Origin: Dasyornis broadbenti
Taxonomy: Eukaryota; Chordata; Aves; Passeriformes; Dasyornithidae
DNA length: 64,000 nucleotides
Assembly: GCA_013397935.1 (NCBI GenBank)
Contig: VZRN01005169.1
Location: 496,001 to 560,000 of the forward strand
Direction: 5' to 3'
Of this stretch, positions 1 through 12,660 are shown in pieces; within the stretch, counting starts at the first letter, position 1, and each line of letters starts with the position of its first letter. The position numbers and the translations under genes are program-made. The notes beneath the pieces are model-generated. The model was not told the origin of the DNA. It was given only the letters and a program-made list of their open reading frames with translations, and did no database searches.

Positions 1-1785
1 CTTTGGGTACTGAGAATCTTTTACTCTGTGTGTGGGGAGATTGGAAAAAATCAGAACAGAAATTATGAGAGTGGGAAACTGCATGAAACCAATACTTTCA
101 GAGCAATATTTGCACATCACACATCCCACCTATGTGTTCCTAATATTTTTTGGTGTTTGGGTCCAGGCTATCAAAAATCCTGGATCATAAGTGCTACTAG
201 GGATGCTGTGTGGTCCCCAGTGTGTGATCACCTGCAGCTAGCCAAGAGACAATGAAGAAGACAGGGAGCTTACACGCTGACATTTGATATATAAGTAATT
301 TTGTCCAACCTTCACTTCAAAAAATTAACCGAGGATTGTTTAAATAGGAATACCACAGAGGTGAAAGAACCTTCCTTCTTGTCTTACACTGTTCTCTCCT
401 AAGAAAGGAGGGAGTTTTCACCTTTGTCAGGAGGCGTCACAGCTTCCATGCTCATCTCCCAGGAGCATGTTTAGAGGTGTCCTTGGATACACCCACTCTC
501 CATCATTCCTAGTGAGGTCTTCCCATTACACTTTCCTGGAGAGATCTTCTCCTGGGACTTTCCCATTATTTTATCTGATGATGTTCAGCACAGGGTGGAT
601 CTTCTCTGGGGATTCTGAAGAATGGCTGCAGGATGTATGGTCCTAGATGCTCTATTGATACATAGTAAAAGTGGCTCCATTCCCAACAGGAGATTTTCTG
701 TGTCTTTGTTTCTCTTCATCCCTCATCCTTCCATACCCCTTCTGTGAAACATGACCAGTACTCTTTCTTCTGCTATCCTCTGCATCTTACTGAACTAAAC
801 AGTGGCTCCTACTTTGCTTTACTCTTGGCACATTTCTGTTGTGTTGGATAATGGGCAGCTCCAAGGGAGTGACGTGTTATGAAAATAAACAAGACCAAAG
901 CACTTGCAAATGCAACTTATCAGGTCTACCAAGGACTGGAGCCTACTTCCTGCACTGGCTGTTCCCAGGCTGCTTTCACTTACAACTTGACCTTAGCTGG
1001 CAGTGACAGATGTGGAGGGAACAGCAGTGAATGTACTTCAGTGTATGCAAAGACGTTCTTCCAGGCAGAGATCCTGAAATCCCCTCATTAGGTGCAGAAT
1101 GAGCCAGAAGACATTTATTTATTCAGAGATGATTATGTCATCTTCCATTACGAGCACATGTGTGCCCAGGGAGCTGAACTGTGTCTGCTTTTCTGCATCA
1201 CAGACCCCTCTCTGGGACATCCAAAATCAGTTCCTCTTGGAACCATGGAATAACTACATGTCAGAAACCATGGCTGGACCTATGCATCCCCTGAATGGTG
1301 AGAGACACACTTGGGTTTTCGGGAGTTAAATTTGGCCTTTCAGGCGTAAGTTATGAAAAGAAAGGCTGTCCCTTTACTATGGGTGAGCACTGTTCCTTCT
1401 CAGTGCTTCAGAGTGGTTTGTCTTGTCTTGAAAGCCTTTATCTGCTGAAGGCAATCTCTTCCACAACATTATGCTATGGGACCAGCCTCTGATTCAGGAA
1501 ACTGTTTACTGAAATTAGGCTAAATTTCATTACTTAGTTTGGCAGACATCTTTCTTCTCTCACCTCAAATAAAAATTTCTTAGACCCATTATGCATTTAT
1601 TCTCTTCATAGAGTCACCTCCTGATCTTTGGGCCTTACAGTTCGCCATCCCTGGCCAAATCATAGATGACCTCACGTGGCAGCTGTGTCCAAGCAGCTGA
1701 AGTCCCATCCTTGCTGTTGAATCAATGAGAATTTCCTTTGTACTGATCCTTTTTTCCAGTTAGGTGGCATGGCAGCCTATATTTG
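1..1785. other. Unique non-coding stretch, no gene seen
   Basis: Several frames of 65-76 codons are open, but none starts in a convincing context, shows a recognisable domain or is bounded by good splice sites. CpG is sparse and no interspersed repeat is recognised. It is most likely intergenic or intronic. Confidence 0.6.
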
Positions 1786-1799
1786 AGAGAGAGAGATGA
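1786..1799. repeat. Short (GA)n simple repeat
   Basis: A run of alternating G and A of about 14 bases lies within otherwise unique sequence. Confidence 0.6.
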
Positions 1800-3678
1800 G
1801 AAGCTGATGGGGGATTTCTGTTTCCCATATATTTTTCATCCAAGCAGTGTTTGGAGTGGCTTGCATTTACAGGCATCATAATTGTCTGGAGTGCTTTTAC
1901 CAAAGAGTGCCTGGTAAAAATGGCCTTTTCCTTTCCCCTCCACAGCACTTTCAAATATCTCATTGCAGAGTGCATCTTTTATCTTCAGCAAAACCAACCA
2001 AGAGATGGAATTTTAAGCATGGATTTTTTTTTTTTTTTTCCTGTTTGGTTTTCTGTTGCTGCTGTTGTTGTTTGCTTGATTTTTTGGTTTATAAGCCAGT
2101 CTTTAGGGTCAGAGAAATGTTTTGACAGAAAGGGAAGAGATGATAATAGGTAATGTAGTAATCCATTTGTTGTGGCTGCTTTACGGCTGAAATTTGTATA
2201 CATTGGAGACCGCTAATAAAAATGGAGCCATTTACACATAATTTAGTTGATTGAGTTAGTTCTAACTCTTTTGCAGCTGCCTCTGAAGTGCATAGTTACT
2301 TAAGGTTATTATTTTGAGAAGATTTTTAATTTAGATGGATGCCAGAGATGTAGGCTACTCTTATTAGGAGACATTCTGTGCTGTCCTTGTACTGTGTTTT
2401 ATATAATTAGTACATACTTAAAGAGTACAGCTATTTAATAACCCCTCTGTGTGTTCCAAGTAATGACTATAATTACACCAGTGACTGAGCACAGAACCTG
2501 GGTATCCTACAGGATGTCCTGATGGTGCAGAACGTCATGAATTTTAACCAATTCCTCACTCAGATTTGGCTAGGATATTCCAGGTGCAGGATACTGAAGT
2601 GCACACCAGAGTTTGTGGACACAAAGGTCTTTGTGAAGCAATCCCAAAGAATGACCCTTCTCCCAGTCAACAACTCACTCATATAATTTAGAAAAATTAG
2701 ATACTTTAGAAAATTTAGAAATGCAGAAAGCCTTGGATCATGTACATGGACAGTAGGAGCTGTAAGCAAAGTCATCCTCTGGCTGAGTCAGGGGAGGCTA
2801 AAATCTAATGCTTTCTCCCCAAAATTAATTTCTGGTATAGATTTTTTTCCCTTTTAGTAATTGCTCACATATCACCAACACATTGTACAGCGAGAGCTCT
2901 GCACAGGATGACAGATAAGAATAAAAGAATATTTTATTATTTTATTAAAAGAATAAACGAGTGCAAGGGTAGCCTTGTGCCTACGGGCATTAAAATTAGC
3001 CTGCAGTCCCCCCAGTTCATTACGCACTTCTCTGCAAGCTACATTTCAGCAGCTGTGGCATTTGAGCCAAAGAAGTTCAAGGCAGAAGTGTGTTGAATAA
3101 AAACATAATTTCCTTTCAAGATTATTTTCCTGCTAAGAAAGCCCAGAAAACCAAGCTCACAGCCTTCGAAAGTAATAATGCACCAATAAAGCTTCGTTTG
3201 AAAATTGCACTTTTTCCAAGTCCACAGGTTGGTCATAAACCAATCTGCACATTCCTAATGTAAGGTCTTGAAATATTCTCCTGGCAGGAATCATATCTGA
3301 CCAGCAAAATGGTCCAGCAGGTCCCCTCCCACCCTCTTTGAGTTTGTGCTTCCTGGTGCTGGTGACAATATTGGCCAGTTAAAAAGTCACATCGGGAATA
3401 AGAGGAGGTCAAAATTCTCAGTGATGCTCAGTGCCATTGCTTTGAAATCTTTTCTAAGGATAAGCATTTATATTGAAAGAACAAAGCAGATGGACTCTTC
3501 TTCACAGCTTTGTCCATTAGCAGAGAAAGCATCACCTCATGACTGGATGTCTACTTAAGCTTGGTGTGTGGGGGGAAGGCAAGGAGGCCACTGACCAGAT
3601 CTGAGTGCTGTCCAGCACTTCCTATGCTGCTCCTGGTGCCAGCGACATCTCCATTCAGCCTTCTGCCAGGTGGATGCT
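1800..3678. other. Unique AT-rich stretch, no gene seen
   Basis: A pure T run sits at about 2023-2039, followed by a TTG/CTG-rich patch at about 2052-2072. These create apparent phenylalanine- and valine-rich open frames that are artefacts of the simple sequence. The rest is unique AT-rich DNA without a recognised repeat or coding signal. Confidence 0.55.
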
Positions 3679-3696
3679 GGCCATGGCCATGGCCAT
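3679..3696. repeat. Three tandem copies of GGCCAT
   Basis: The hexamer GGCCAT occurs three times in a row with no mismatch. It lies just upstream of a pyrimidine-rich splice-acceptor-like sequence. Confidence 0.7.
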
Positions 3697-3715
3697 AGCC
3701 TGCTCTTCCCTGCAG

Positions 3716-3774
3716 TAATTCATTATTTTCGCCCAATTATTCACAAAACAGTTTATGGTAACAAACTTCAGCTG
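3716..3774 (+). other. Possible 59-bp micro-exon, unidentified
   Basis: A strong acceptor-like sequence (a pyrimidine tract ending in cctgcag at 3715) is followed 59 bases later by a consensus donor, gtgagt, at 3775-3780. One frame, entered after two bases, is open throughout and reads ATT CAT TAT TTT CGC through CTT CAG CTG (19 codons, about IHYFRPIIHKTVYGNKLQL). The other two frames contain stops. Nothing in the peptide is recognised, and no neighbouring exon was found. A spacing of two good splice motifs this close can arise by chance in 64 kb, so this is a weak candidate. Confidence 0.15.
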
Positions 3775-6700
3775 GTGAGTTGTTTCTAAGTTGCCTCGCT
3801 CCCATCACAGATCCCACGGCAGCCAGAGGAGACTCAGCTATTTTATACCAGTGGAAGACACCCTAAAAATGCTGACATCCCTGATTTGCTGCAATGATAC
3901 ATTTACCAACCCCTTTTGAAAAGGAGAATAGCAAAAAGCAAGTGACTTGCAGAATTATTCATGCTAAACTTCTTCAAAGCTCTAAGATATTCAACACATT
4001 CACAAGCATTTGTTAGATCTTGGAATAATTTTGCAGAAAGAGTAATCTGATAAGAAATCCTTCCGTTTATCTTCCTGAAATCCAGTCTGCTCCTTGAGTT
4101 ACTCCCTTTGGCATCAAAATCCTTTCAGCCAAAATGTCTTTTATGTTCTTCATTGCCAACCCTTTGCTCATTACAGCTTGAGATGTCTAATTTCATTAAC
4201 TTGCCGGTAAGAAGGAGGACATTGGCACAGTAATTTTAATTTCTTTGGAATGATAAAATAGAGATCTAGTGCCAGTTGTTGAACTGAAATAAAATCATAC
4301 CTGCAGAACAATAGACTGAGCTAAATGTATTTTGGTGTGGTACACTCACAAAAGTTAGACCTTTCTCTGCCTCATACAGATACAGAGCTGGCTCCTCTAC
4401 AGCTAAGGGAGAGACACAGTCCACGACAGTGGTTTCTGCCCTTCTGTGTCTACAGCCATGTCCTGGAGTGTAGAGAGTTGGATAAATTTCTGCACTCGGC
4501 ACACAAAGAGCATCAGAAAGCTGTATTCTGGAATGATCGCAGCTGTTACTGTCTGAAACGCCTACCTGAGAAGTACAGTCTGGCTCTTTGTATACTCCAT
4601 GGACAGACAGGAACACCAGGGAGGCAAGCAGAAATTAGGCTGAATGTCGCAAGTGCTCTTTTTAAAACATATTTCTGCTCAACTTGAGACTGAGATCTGG
4701 CATGAAACTCTTATATAGATCTTTGGCATCTTTCAAACCTACAACACTATCACTACCTATCAGCCGAGAGCACCTTGAGACTCAGATCTCCATACCTCAT
4801 GCAGGAAAGAGGGCTTTTATTCTAGAAACGACAGTAATGTTAAGGCAATAGCAGAAAGAAGATTTGCTCAAATACACTGTGCTAGTGAACAGAGAAGAGG
4901 TGTTTCATAGGTTAGCATGTTGCCTGTAAGCAGATCTGACAGCTTAATTGTCTAACTTGGTGCCTGGAAAACTTGAAAAGAGCTTTTCAGTTAAGTGCAG
5001 GACACAGTGTCTCCAACAGTGTGTCCAATGAAGACTTTCAGCCATATCTCCTCTCCCTGCTCCTCAGCATTCTGTCTCTTGCATTCCATGTGATGCATTT
5101 CCAGATTTAACTACCAACCCAAAAGTCTCTGTGTTTGTCTGCTGGCTTTACCATGGCATAGTGTGGACAGGGATACCCTTATATGCTTCTTTTACAACAA
5201 AAACCATTCAAGACCTGAGTTCTGGGTATCAGCATTGCACATATGAGTTTTTCTGGCTGGGAGAATGATGCAAAAGTGCTTCAGCACACATGCAAATAAG
5301 GTGCTACAAAGGCATTATCTTAGTGTTAAGAAAACCCAGCTAATTTTCATATCCAGGATGTACAAGACTAGTCAGCACTGACATCTTTACTCCTATAATG
5401 TGAGGAATAAATGGGATACCTCTTCCTGGCCCTGGGAGAGGGAGAGGTCTGAGGATCACATTGTCTGGCATAGGACACCTATGGCTCAAGGTAGGATGTA
5501 GATACCCAACTGCTCTATGTTGTTTCAGGACAGTAAAGTCTTGCACAATTCCCAGAGGAACAAAACTCAGAGACCTGGATGTGTTTAACCAAGCACTTAA
5601 CTCGCAGTGATTTACAGCAGTTGACATTGCAGCACTTAAGATTTTACCTACCATAATAATGACGTGAACTGTACATCCCAGCTGAAGGTCCCAGTGAGTA
5701 AGCAGTGACAGCAGATAGTGCTGCAGACAAATGTAACTGCTGTGATCCAGGGCATTCAAGGGGAAAAAGAAGTTCAAGCAAAAGTCTCCAGACTCAGCAG
5801 ACCAAGGGCAGGCCTTGGCACAAACGTATTCCAAAGTGCTTGAGAGACATTAAAAGGAAGTCTTTTGCATAAATCGGTTGCTCGGAAATTCATTCTGACA
5901 GTGGCTATCGTTTTTTCCACGTAGACCACGTGTGTGCAAGCATTTGCCAGTCAAATTGTTGCAGATGCTGATGCTAAGTTCCTGGCCTAAGACACCCATA
6001 GGCTGCAAGTATGAACCTTAATTTCTGTGTGTGAGGGAATGTCTGTGGCAAAATGAGAGAGACTAAAGCTCACCCCCTTCTTGTTTTGACGTGATTTTTG
6101 TCACCTGAATGTGGTAATGCCCAGGGCACCATGCCTGAGTGCCACTGTTGATGTGGAGCCACATGAAGCTGTCGCAGGTGCAAGAACAGAGGTTTCAGCC
6201 AGCCTTTCCCTTTGCTTCTCCTTCCCACCATGGACTCACGGATCTTTAAGGCTGAAAGGGCGGTTTTGAATATCAAGCCATGGCTCTTTGTTTGCCAGCA
6301 GCAGACAGTAGGCATTGCTGTGCTTGGGGTTAATGGGGAAAGAGAAGAGTGAATGTCTCCAATGTGTTTCTTGCTCACCAAGTCAGATTAAGGCCAGTGA
6401 AGACTTTGTCTAAGTGCCTGTGTAGCTCAGAAACAAACATCTCCATCCTGAGATCATGCTCTTTTCTCTAGAAGAAGCTGCAGCAATCTCTGTTAAAAGT
6501 AAAAATAAAATACTTCAGCCTCAAGTGCTGGCAAACCCATGATACGACCATGGAAGATCCATTCCCACAGCCAGCATCCCTCCCAGGCAGAAATGAGTGC
6601 CATGTTCCCAGTCCAATGCCATCTGCCTGCCATTCCCAGCTGTTGGATCTGTTGTCCCAGCCCTCCCCTCCTTTGAACCTTTCCTCCCTGCAGACAGGGG

Positions 6701-9345
6701 TGGGTTGTGCTGGTGGCAGCTCCTGACACACACATTATGTTGCTCAACTCCTTGCAGCTCCTGAGTGGTTTTCAGAGCTGCCACTGTGAAGTGCTACGGG
6801 AGCAAAAAGTGTTATCGCTCCACATTGGCGGCCTCAGAAAATTGTAGCTGAGTTTTCAGGTTTTTTTAAGCTGGTAGCTCTATCTCACTGCCCAGAGTAA
6901 TTTAACTTTGCAGACTATGAAGAGAGAATGCTAAAGTGGTTTCGACTGGGAGTTAATCCATTAATTCCTCCAAAGTACGCAAATATGTCACTCTTTGGCT
7001 CCAGCTTTCAGCTTCTAATAATTGCCCAGGGACCCAATTTGGGTGTTACTTCAAATGTGAGACAACAAGAAAAACAACCCAGGAGTTTATTGCAGAAAAT
7101 TCGGGTTTTAATATTCATAATCAACTTCCCAATTGCAGAATTTGGGGTGCACCCAGCAGCTGATAGGGAAGGCTGACCTCCACCTCCCCAGGCTTGTGGG
7201 TAAGCATTGCAGCGTGCAGAGCAGAGCCAGCCTTCCCAGGGTACAGCACAGCTGGAAATCTCATTTGGCTGAGCTTCTCATTATCTCAAGGATTTTGTCA
7301 GTCAGAGCTGGAGTAACCAGGAAAAAAAGGCTACTTCAAACAGCTCTGATTGTGTTAAGATACTTTAAGGGGAAAGGGAAATCATCCTGGGATGTCTTCA
7401 TCTTGGTTCCTCCAGGATCATGGACTGCACAACACAAGAAGCACTTAGAAACATCTTTACATGGAAATGAATGAAGCAAGAACCAGGGCCTAATTCTGTA
7501 CACCAGCTCAGTCAAGAGAGCTCTCTGGCTTTATTGCTGAAGTTTTTTTGACCTTTCTGATCCAAGGGGCACTGAGTTGAATCCATGCTGTGATGTCTTT
7601 TTGTGTAAATTACAGTTTCAGGTACACGATGGCGCTTGCATATGTGGGAGAAATGGATGTGATGCAGCCTGTGTGGAGGTGCATGTGTGCTTACAGCTCA
7701 TGGTTGTTGGGTTTTTAATAGATGCCTGTTGCTCTTTAAGCAGGCTGTGATTCCAAGTGTCTTCATGTCTCTCACATAGCATGAATGGCACAAAGTTATT
7801 GAAAGCTTTGCTCTTTCACATGCAATGATTAACATAAAAATTAATTGGACAGTGAAAGAAACTCAAAGCTAAACTTTGCTCAAACAAACGTGCTGTGCAT
7901 GTGAACCATTGGTGTCTAGTTAGAATTACACACTACACAGACCTCACACACAACCGCTGGTTTTGCCCACAGCAGCATGAAGATGTAAAGCTTTTTATTT
8001 TCTTGCTGATATCTATCCCAAGGGGATGCCATTTCTTACAGGAATCCTTCCCAGCAGAGTTTAGCTCCTGCAAACATGTGTCTCACCTTCACTTTAGAGT
8101 GACAGTGAGAATGTTAGTTGTGTTTTGTGCCTTTACCCCTGTTTTGGAGTACAATCGTACGGATTGCTGAGCACCTTCGCCTTCCACCAACATCAGGGCA
8201 CATCAAAAGGCACAGAGGAAACCCAGTACTGAGTAGGATCAGACTGTGATGCATCAGTATTGAGGTCAGACTTACAGTGCATTAATATTGTTCAACAGAA
8301 ATATTAGCTGTCGAGAAGCTTAGAATTATTCTTTTTATGGCTTAGGGAATAGTACTATAGCAGGAATGATGGGAATATAAATTCAGAGGGTGTTTACAAG
8401 GTGGGAAAACACGAGTCAACATAAACGGGCTATTATCTGTGTTTGGTGCTGCCTGATTCTCAGTGAAATGAACGTGGACAACTTGTGCTGAGTAGGCTTT
8501 CTCAAGGTTAGCAAGACACGGAGCTGTTCCCAGGGGAGGATGAGGAGCAGACGGTGATGGAGATGAGCTGCAGTACCAGATGTCAGGTTTTGCACTCCAC
8601 AGCAGTGTTCCCAAAAGCAAATGATGGAAGATGACTATGGAACTGATGAAGCCATTTGGCTCAACATGATCTATGAAATACTGTCTTTCTCCCCTACCCC
8701 AAGCCCCCAGCAGACCTGCAAGGGTCAGTGGGGTCAGCTCTTTCTGTCAAAAATGCTGTGGCTTGCCAAAAAGAGGTTGAGACAAGGCAGAGAAATTTCT
8801 TCCAAGAATCAGAAAGATAAAAAACCTCCCAGAATAGCTCCAAATAATACAAAACCTGTGAACTCATGATGTAGGTTGCTTTTAGAGCTTAACACCAACA
8901 CAAAAATACCTGTCAAGAAATAGAGAGGTGAAAATGCAAAGAGGCAAAGAAGTGAAGTCAGCCACTATTGGTAATAAATGTACTTCTGAAAAAATATTTT
9001 GCTCTTAGGCACCATTAAGTCCACTGGTGGCATCAACTCTCGAAGTATGTCACATAAAAGCCTGGTCAGGTTAAAGGAAATATTCTGGCCTGGCCTTAAA
9101 AGGGAATATTTTGAAAAACTTTTGGCAGATTGGAAAATATAAAAGCCTTCAATTTATATAAAGATGGTGATTCCAAATATAATATCTTTCATGTAATGGA
9201 ACACCATGAAGTTATTAAAATATACAGCAGAGGAAGCAGTGAGACAAAAAATAAATATTGCTTGTAAAGAAAACTTGAAGTTATATTTGGCTTCAAAGGC
9301 CACATCAGGCATGCACACAGGTTGTGGTAAATTGCAGTCAGATAT
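3775..9345. other. Unique non-coding stretch, no gene seen
   Basis: No recognisable repeat, RNA gene or domain-bearing frame was found. At 4266-4687 both strands are open for about 115-120 codons, but neither translation resembles a known protein and there is no start or splice context. Minus-strand frames of up to 164 codons near 5.3-5.8 kb likewise have random composition. A degenerate inverted match between 9324-9334 (gtggtaaattg) and the ends of the minisatellite units lies at the 3' edge. Confidence 0.55.
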
Positions 9346-9531
9346 CAGCTTCTAGTTCAAAAACGGTTAAATTGATTGGAAACATTTACCAATTATTTAC
9401 CACAATTCAGCTTCTAGTTCAAAAATGGTTAAATTGATTGGAAACATTTACCAATTATTTACCACAATTCAGCTTCTAGTTCAAAAATGGTTAAATTGAT
9501 TGGAAACATTTACCAATTATTTACCACAATT
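9346..9531. repeat. 62-bp minisatellite, three near-identical copies
   Basis: Three head-to-tail units start at 9346, 9408 and 9470, each beginning cagcttctagttcaaaaa and ending ttaccacaatt. The second and third units are identical. The first differs by one base (acgg instead of atgg, at a CpG). The sequence just after the third unit (caaaatg) resembles the unit with part of its start removed, suggesting a truncated fourth copy. Each unit contains a short inverted repeat (attgg ... ccaat). One difference in 186 bases implies a very recent expansion, so copy number is probably polymorphic. Confidence 0.95.
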
Positions 9532-9554
9532 CAAAATGAAATGGAAATGTTTTC

Positions 9555-9568
9555 TTTTTTTTTTTTTT
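9555..9568. repeat. Poly(T) run
   Basis: An uninterrupted run of about 14 T lies 25 bases after the minisatellite. Confidence 0.8.
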
Positions 9569-9569
9569 C

Positions 9570-10487
9570 CCTTTTCTGGAGATAAGTCTACTAATGCAAC
9601 TGTATCCAAAACTTCAAATAGTTTGGTTATTTTTCAGAGATGTTTAATCAATAACTGCTGTTATTTTACTTCCAGGATAGAGTTTTACAGAAAGGTCATA
9701 CACTGAGTGCTTCTAAAATAAAAAATCTCTTGGATAGCTTCCAGAAAATATTTCCTAAAAGAAGACTTCAAAATGGTTTTGTGGGAATTGGAAAATCTGT
9801 GGTTCTTCCACTGAATTAATGAGGAAACAGAAATAGTCTTTGAAAGTGAGAATGATGAGGTGAAACTCTATGACCTGGTGTTGACAGGTCAGGCTAAATA
9901 ATGAAAATCACTAAATTGTAGCCTTAATAATCTATGAAAAATATCCTCAAGGTATCCCAGTAATGCAGACATTCCTGTCTCAAAAGCAATTTTACCACAC
10001 TGGGGTTTTTCCTTTTCTCTTCCTGATGGCGAGGTGTCCCACATCTCAAATACATCATGATATTGCTACTGTCTCCAATTTAATCCATCAATAATCTTAT
10101 ATTTTCCCAGTATATCGATCTTGATGAAACACTGGCTCCATGAGCTCCCTTTGGTGCTTTAAGCCTCACCAAAGGGCAGCATCTTCCCCCACTGGAATAA
10201 AGGCTGGTGCAATTAAAGAAATTAAAGACCTGGTGTATAAGTCTTCGTGCTGGAGACTGCACTACATGTAGATGGATAGTGCTCAATATGCACACACTGA
10301 GTTAGTCTTCATACAAAATGGGACTGTAAATGTTTGGGCTGCTACTAAAACAGAGCTCCAAGGCTAAAGAATTAATTTGCTTTCCCCAGAGTCTCTGGTG
10401 GTGCCCAACACTGCTGTAAATGCTCAATCCTGATCGATTCTGCAATGTGCAAACACACCCCTGTGAGAGCAGGGTGTAACAGGATCG
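9570..10487. other. Unique AT-rich stretch, no gene seen
   Basis: No repeat, RNA gene or credible coding frame is recognised between the minisatellite and the CR1 fragment that follows. Confidence 0.55.
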
Positions 10488-10600
10488 TCACAGCATCCTA
10501 GAATGGAATTGGTTTGGGTTGGAAGTGACCTTAAACCTCCTCTAATTCCAAACCCCCTGCCACGGTCAGGGATACCTTCCAGTAGGTCAGGTCACTTAAA
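10488..10600 (-). mobile_element. CR1 LINE, 3'-terminal fragment (antisense)
   Basis: The plus strand carries the reverse complement of an avian CR1 3' end: cctagaatggaattggtttg, then ggttggaagtgaccttaaa, then attccaaaccccctgccacggtcagggat. CR1 copies are usually 5'-truncated, and here only about 110 bases remain. Divergence from the usual consensus is moderate. No reverse-transcriptase codons remain. Confidence 0.85.
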
Positions 10601-12571
10601 GACAGAATTGTCTACTTGTAGCTTAATTTTCAGAACGTATTAAATTCAATGCTTGTGCTGGACAGAAAGGCCATACTTCTTTAGCAATTAGCTATTTTGT
10701 ATTCGACGTGGGAAATAAATAGCTTTTTTTATATCTGAAAGGAACATACTGGCTATGTTTTAATGCAGCTTACTAAGCTCTTCTTCATAATAAAAGCATT
10801 CTGAATAGGAGTCATGCATAGAAAACATCTCATTCTGTGTTTGAGAAGCTGAGGTTCTCCTGGTAAAGTCAGGAGACTTTTCTCTGCTCCCTTCCCTGGA
10901 CTCTTGTTCCCAGACTACCATTCCCTGTTTTGGGTCTGGCTGTTAACACAGCACACAACTCGTGGTTCTACCTGCCCACAGCCCTCATCCAAATCCCCAT
11001 CTTCTGATAGCACTGGCATCCATAATTGTATTCTAGAGATTAAAAACAAGAAAAGAGAGCCCAGCCCCTTCTTCCTAACCTGTTTTAAGAAAACAAATTA
11101 CTTTGGCAGCTTCCCCACTGCAGCTCCACATGAGGTTCTCCTCTCCAGCTAAGGTAAAGGGTCCATAGTTTTGCCTGCTTCAGGGGGATGCACAGGGATT
11201 ATCACATGAGCAAAAGTCATGCAGGGCTGCTGGGTAAACTTCTCTTTGATCTAAAATCTTCTCCACAGAGTCAGTAAACCTTTCAGAAATAGGATCATCA
11301 AGTACAAAGCATCATCCTATCTCTCTGCCCCTCACCTGCTGCACACTGACTTGCCTGAAACAACTGCTGCTTAAAAGGAGATCCTCCTCCTTTTAGTGGA
11401 TTTTGGGGAGCACGGGAAGGGGGGCGAGTCTTAATCTTTTTCCCAGCAAGTTTCACTAGGTGGCAGTAAGATGAGAGAAATGAGGGAGAAACCCCATTTT
11501 CGAAGGACTTGGTAAAAACCTCCGTGATCAGCTGCTTACTCGGCATTGCACCCCTAAACAAATAAGTGGCTGCTCCTCAGAAGTAGCAACTCTGTAAAAG
11601 GCATCATTATTTATTTACAATTAATGTCTCTCCAGCCTCTGGAAAGGCTGCCACTGTCAGGAGACTGTTCAAACTGGAAAACTCCTGCCTTTACCAGCTG
11701 CTCTGCAGGGATACAGAAATTTGCCTCTTGCCTCACAGCTTCTCCCTCTGCCAGCTCAGCTTGTCAGATCATTTCCTTTGAGGGTCCAGCTTTTCTGTAA
11801 CCCGAAAGCAACTTCAAATGGTCTTCTAAGTGCAGAGACAGTTCATGCCCAGTACCCTGGAAGACTTCCCTGCCCATCCTTAGGACACTCAGCAGGTTTT
11901 TCAGTGCCAGCAGAGGAGTTTGGTCTTCCTGCTGTTCTTAGATGCTCAGAACTTGGCATTTGGTTCAGGTGGGAGCTCTTCAGCTTGGTATTGGGAACTC
12001 TTGGTTTGATGCTGGGTGCCTGGCTTGCCCCTTTCCTCTTCTTCCTTGGTGGTAGGATGGCTGGTGGCAGTTCCTTGCCCCACACACTGTCTGGGGACTG
12101 CAGTGCTGTGTCAGATTGTGCAGGGATATCTGAGAGTAACTCACAGTATCTGAGAGTAGTCCACTCACTGAGTTGGACTAGAAGGTGATAATTGTGGCCA
12201 GGAGGCTTTTCCCTGCAGGTTCCCTGCGGATATTGTCAAGGCAGGCTGAGACTACCCAGGGAACAGCCACTGTGGGAAGCGCTGTCAGAAATGAGAGTGT
12301 CAAAAATGTGTCAGAATAGGTTTGTTTTAACAAACATCTCCACAAGAGACTTCCCAGGCCAGCAGTGGGAAGGAGCATGTCAGGGTGACTGGTCACTGAG
12401 TAAGACACTGTTCTCAGGCCCCTGTCCCAGACAGGATTTCAGTGCTGGCACAGGGACACCTCCTTCTCCAGGCTCCTGTGAGAAGGTCCAGAAGTCTCTC
12501 AAGTTTTGTTTCTTGCAATACTGCAACAAAGTCCAAATTTAAATTCTCATATTTCTACCATAAAAAAACTT
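10601..12571. other. Mostly unique stretch with a CTCF-like site
   Basis: Several frames of 60-155 codons are open around 11.7-12.5 kb on both strands at once. This is a composition effect of a stop-poor, GC-richer patch. A short imperfect duplication of tatctgagagta occurs near 12125-12160. The CTCF-like motif at 11453 is listed separately. No gene is recognised. Confidence 0.5.
11453..11466 (+). promoter_or_regulatory. CTCF-like binding motif
   Basis: The sequence TCACTAGGTGGCAG matches the vertebrate CTCF core (CCASYAGRKGGCRS) at 13 of 14 positions, including the invariant AG..GGC block. CTCF sites mark insulators and loop anchors, and motif orientation (plus here) sets loop direction. 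A motif match alone does not prove occupancy. Confidence 0.45.
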
Positions 12572-12660
12572 CTAGTGGAAGGTGTCTGTCCATGGCAGGG
12601 GGATTGGAACTAGAATATCTTTAAGATCCCTTCCAATCCAAACCCTTTTGTTATTCTGTA
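12572..12660 (+). mobile_element. CR1 LINE, 3'-terminal fragment (sense)
   Basis: The sequence runs ctagtggaaggtgtctgtcc, then ggcagggggattggaactag, then tctttaagatcccttccaat and ends ttattctgta. This is the sense 3' end of an avian CR1, whose terminus is normally attctatgattctat. Only about 90 bases survive. The orientation is opposite to the CR1 copy 2 kb upstream. Confidence 0.88.

Noticed and set aside
1851..2153. Hydrophobic 92-100-codon plus-strand frames
   Set aside because: The apparent membrane segment comes from a poly(T) run and a TTG/CTG-rich simple sequence.
4266..4687. Overlapping 116-120-codon frames on both strands
   Set aside because: Simultaneous openness of both strands, few CpGs, no start context, splice sites or domain.
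12169..12191. Short CR1-like match (gagttggactagaaggtgat)
   Set aside because: Only about 20 bases resemble the CR1 'gggttggactagatgatct' motif, with no flanking similarity.
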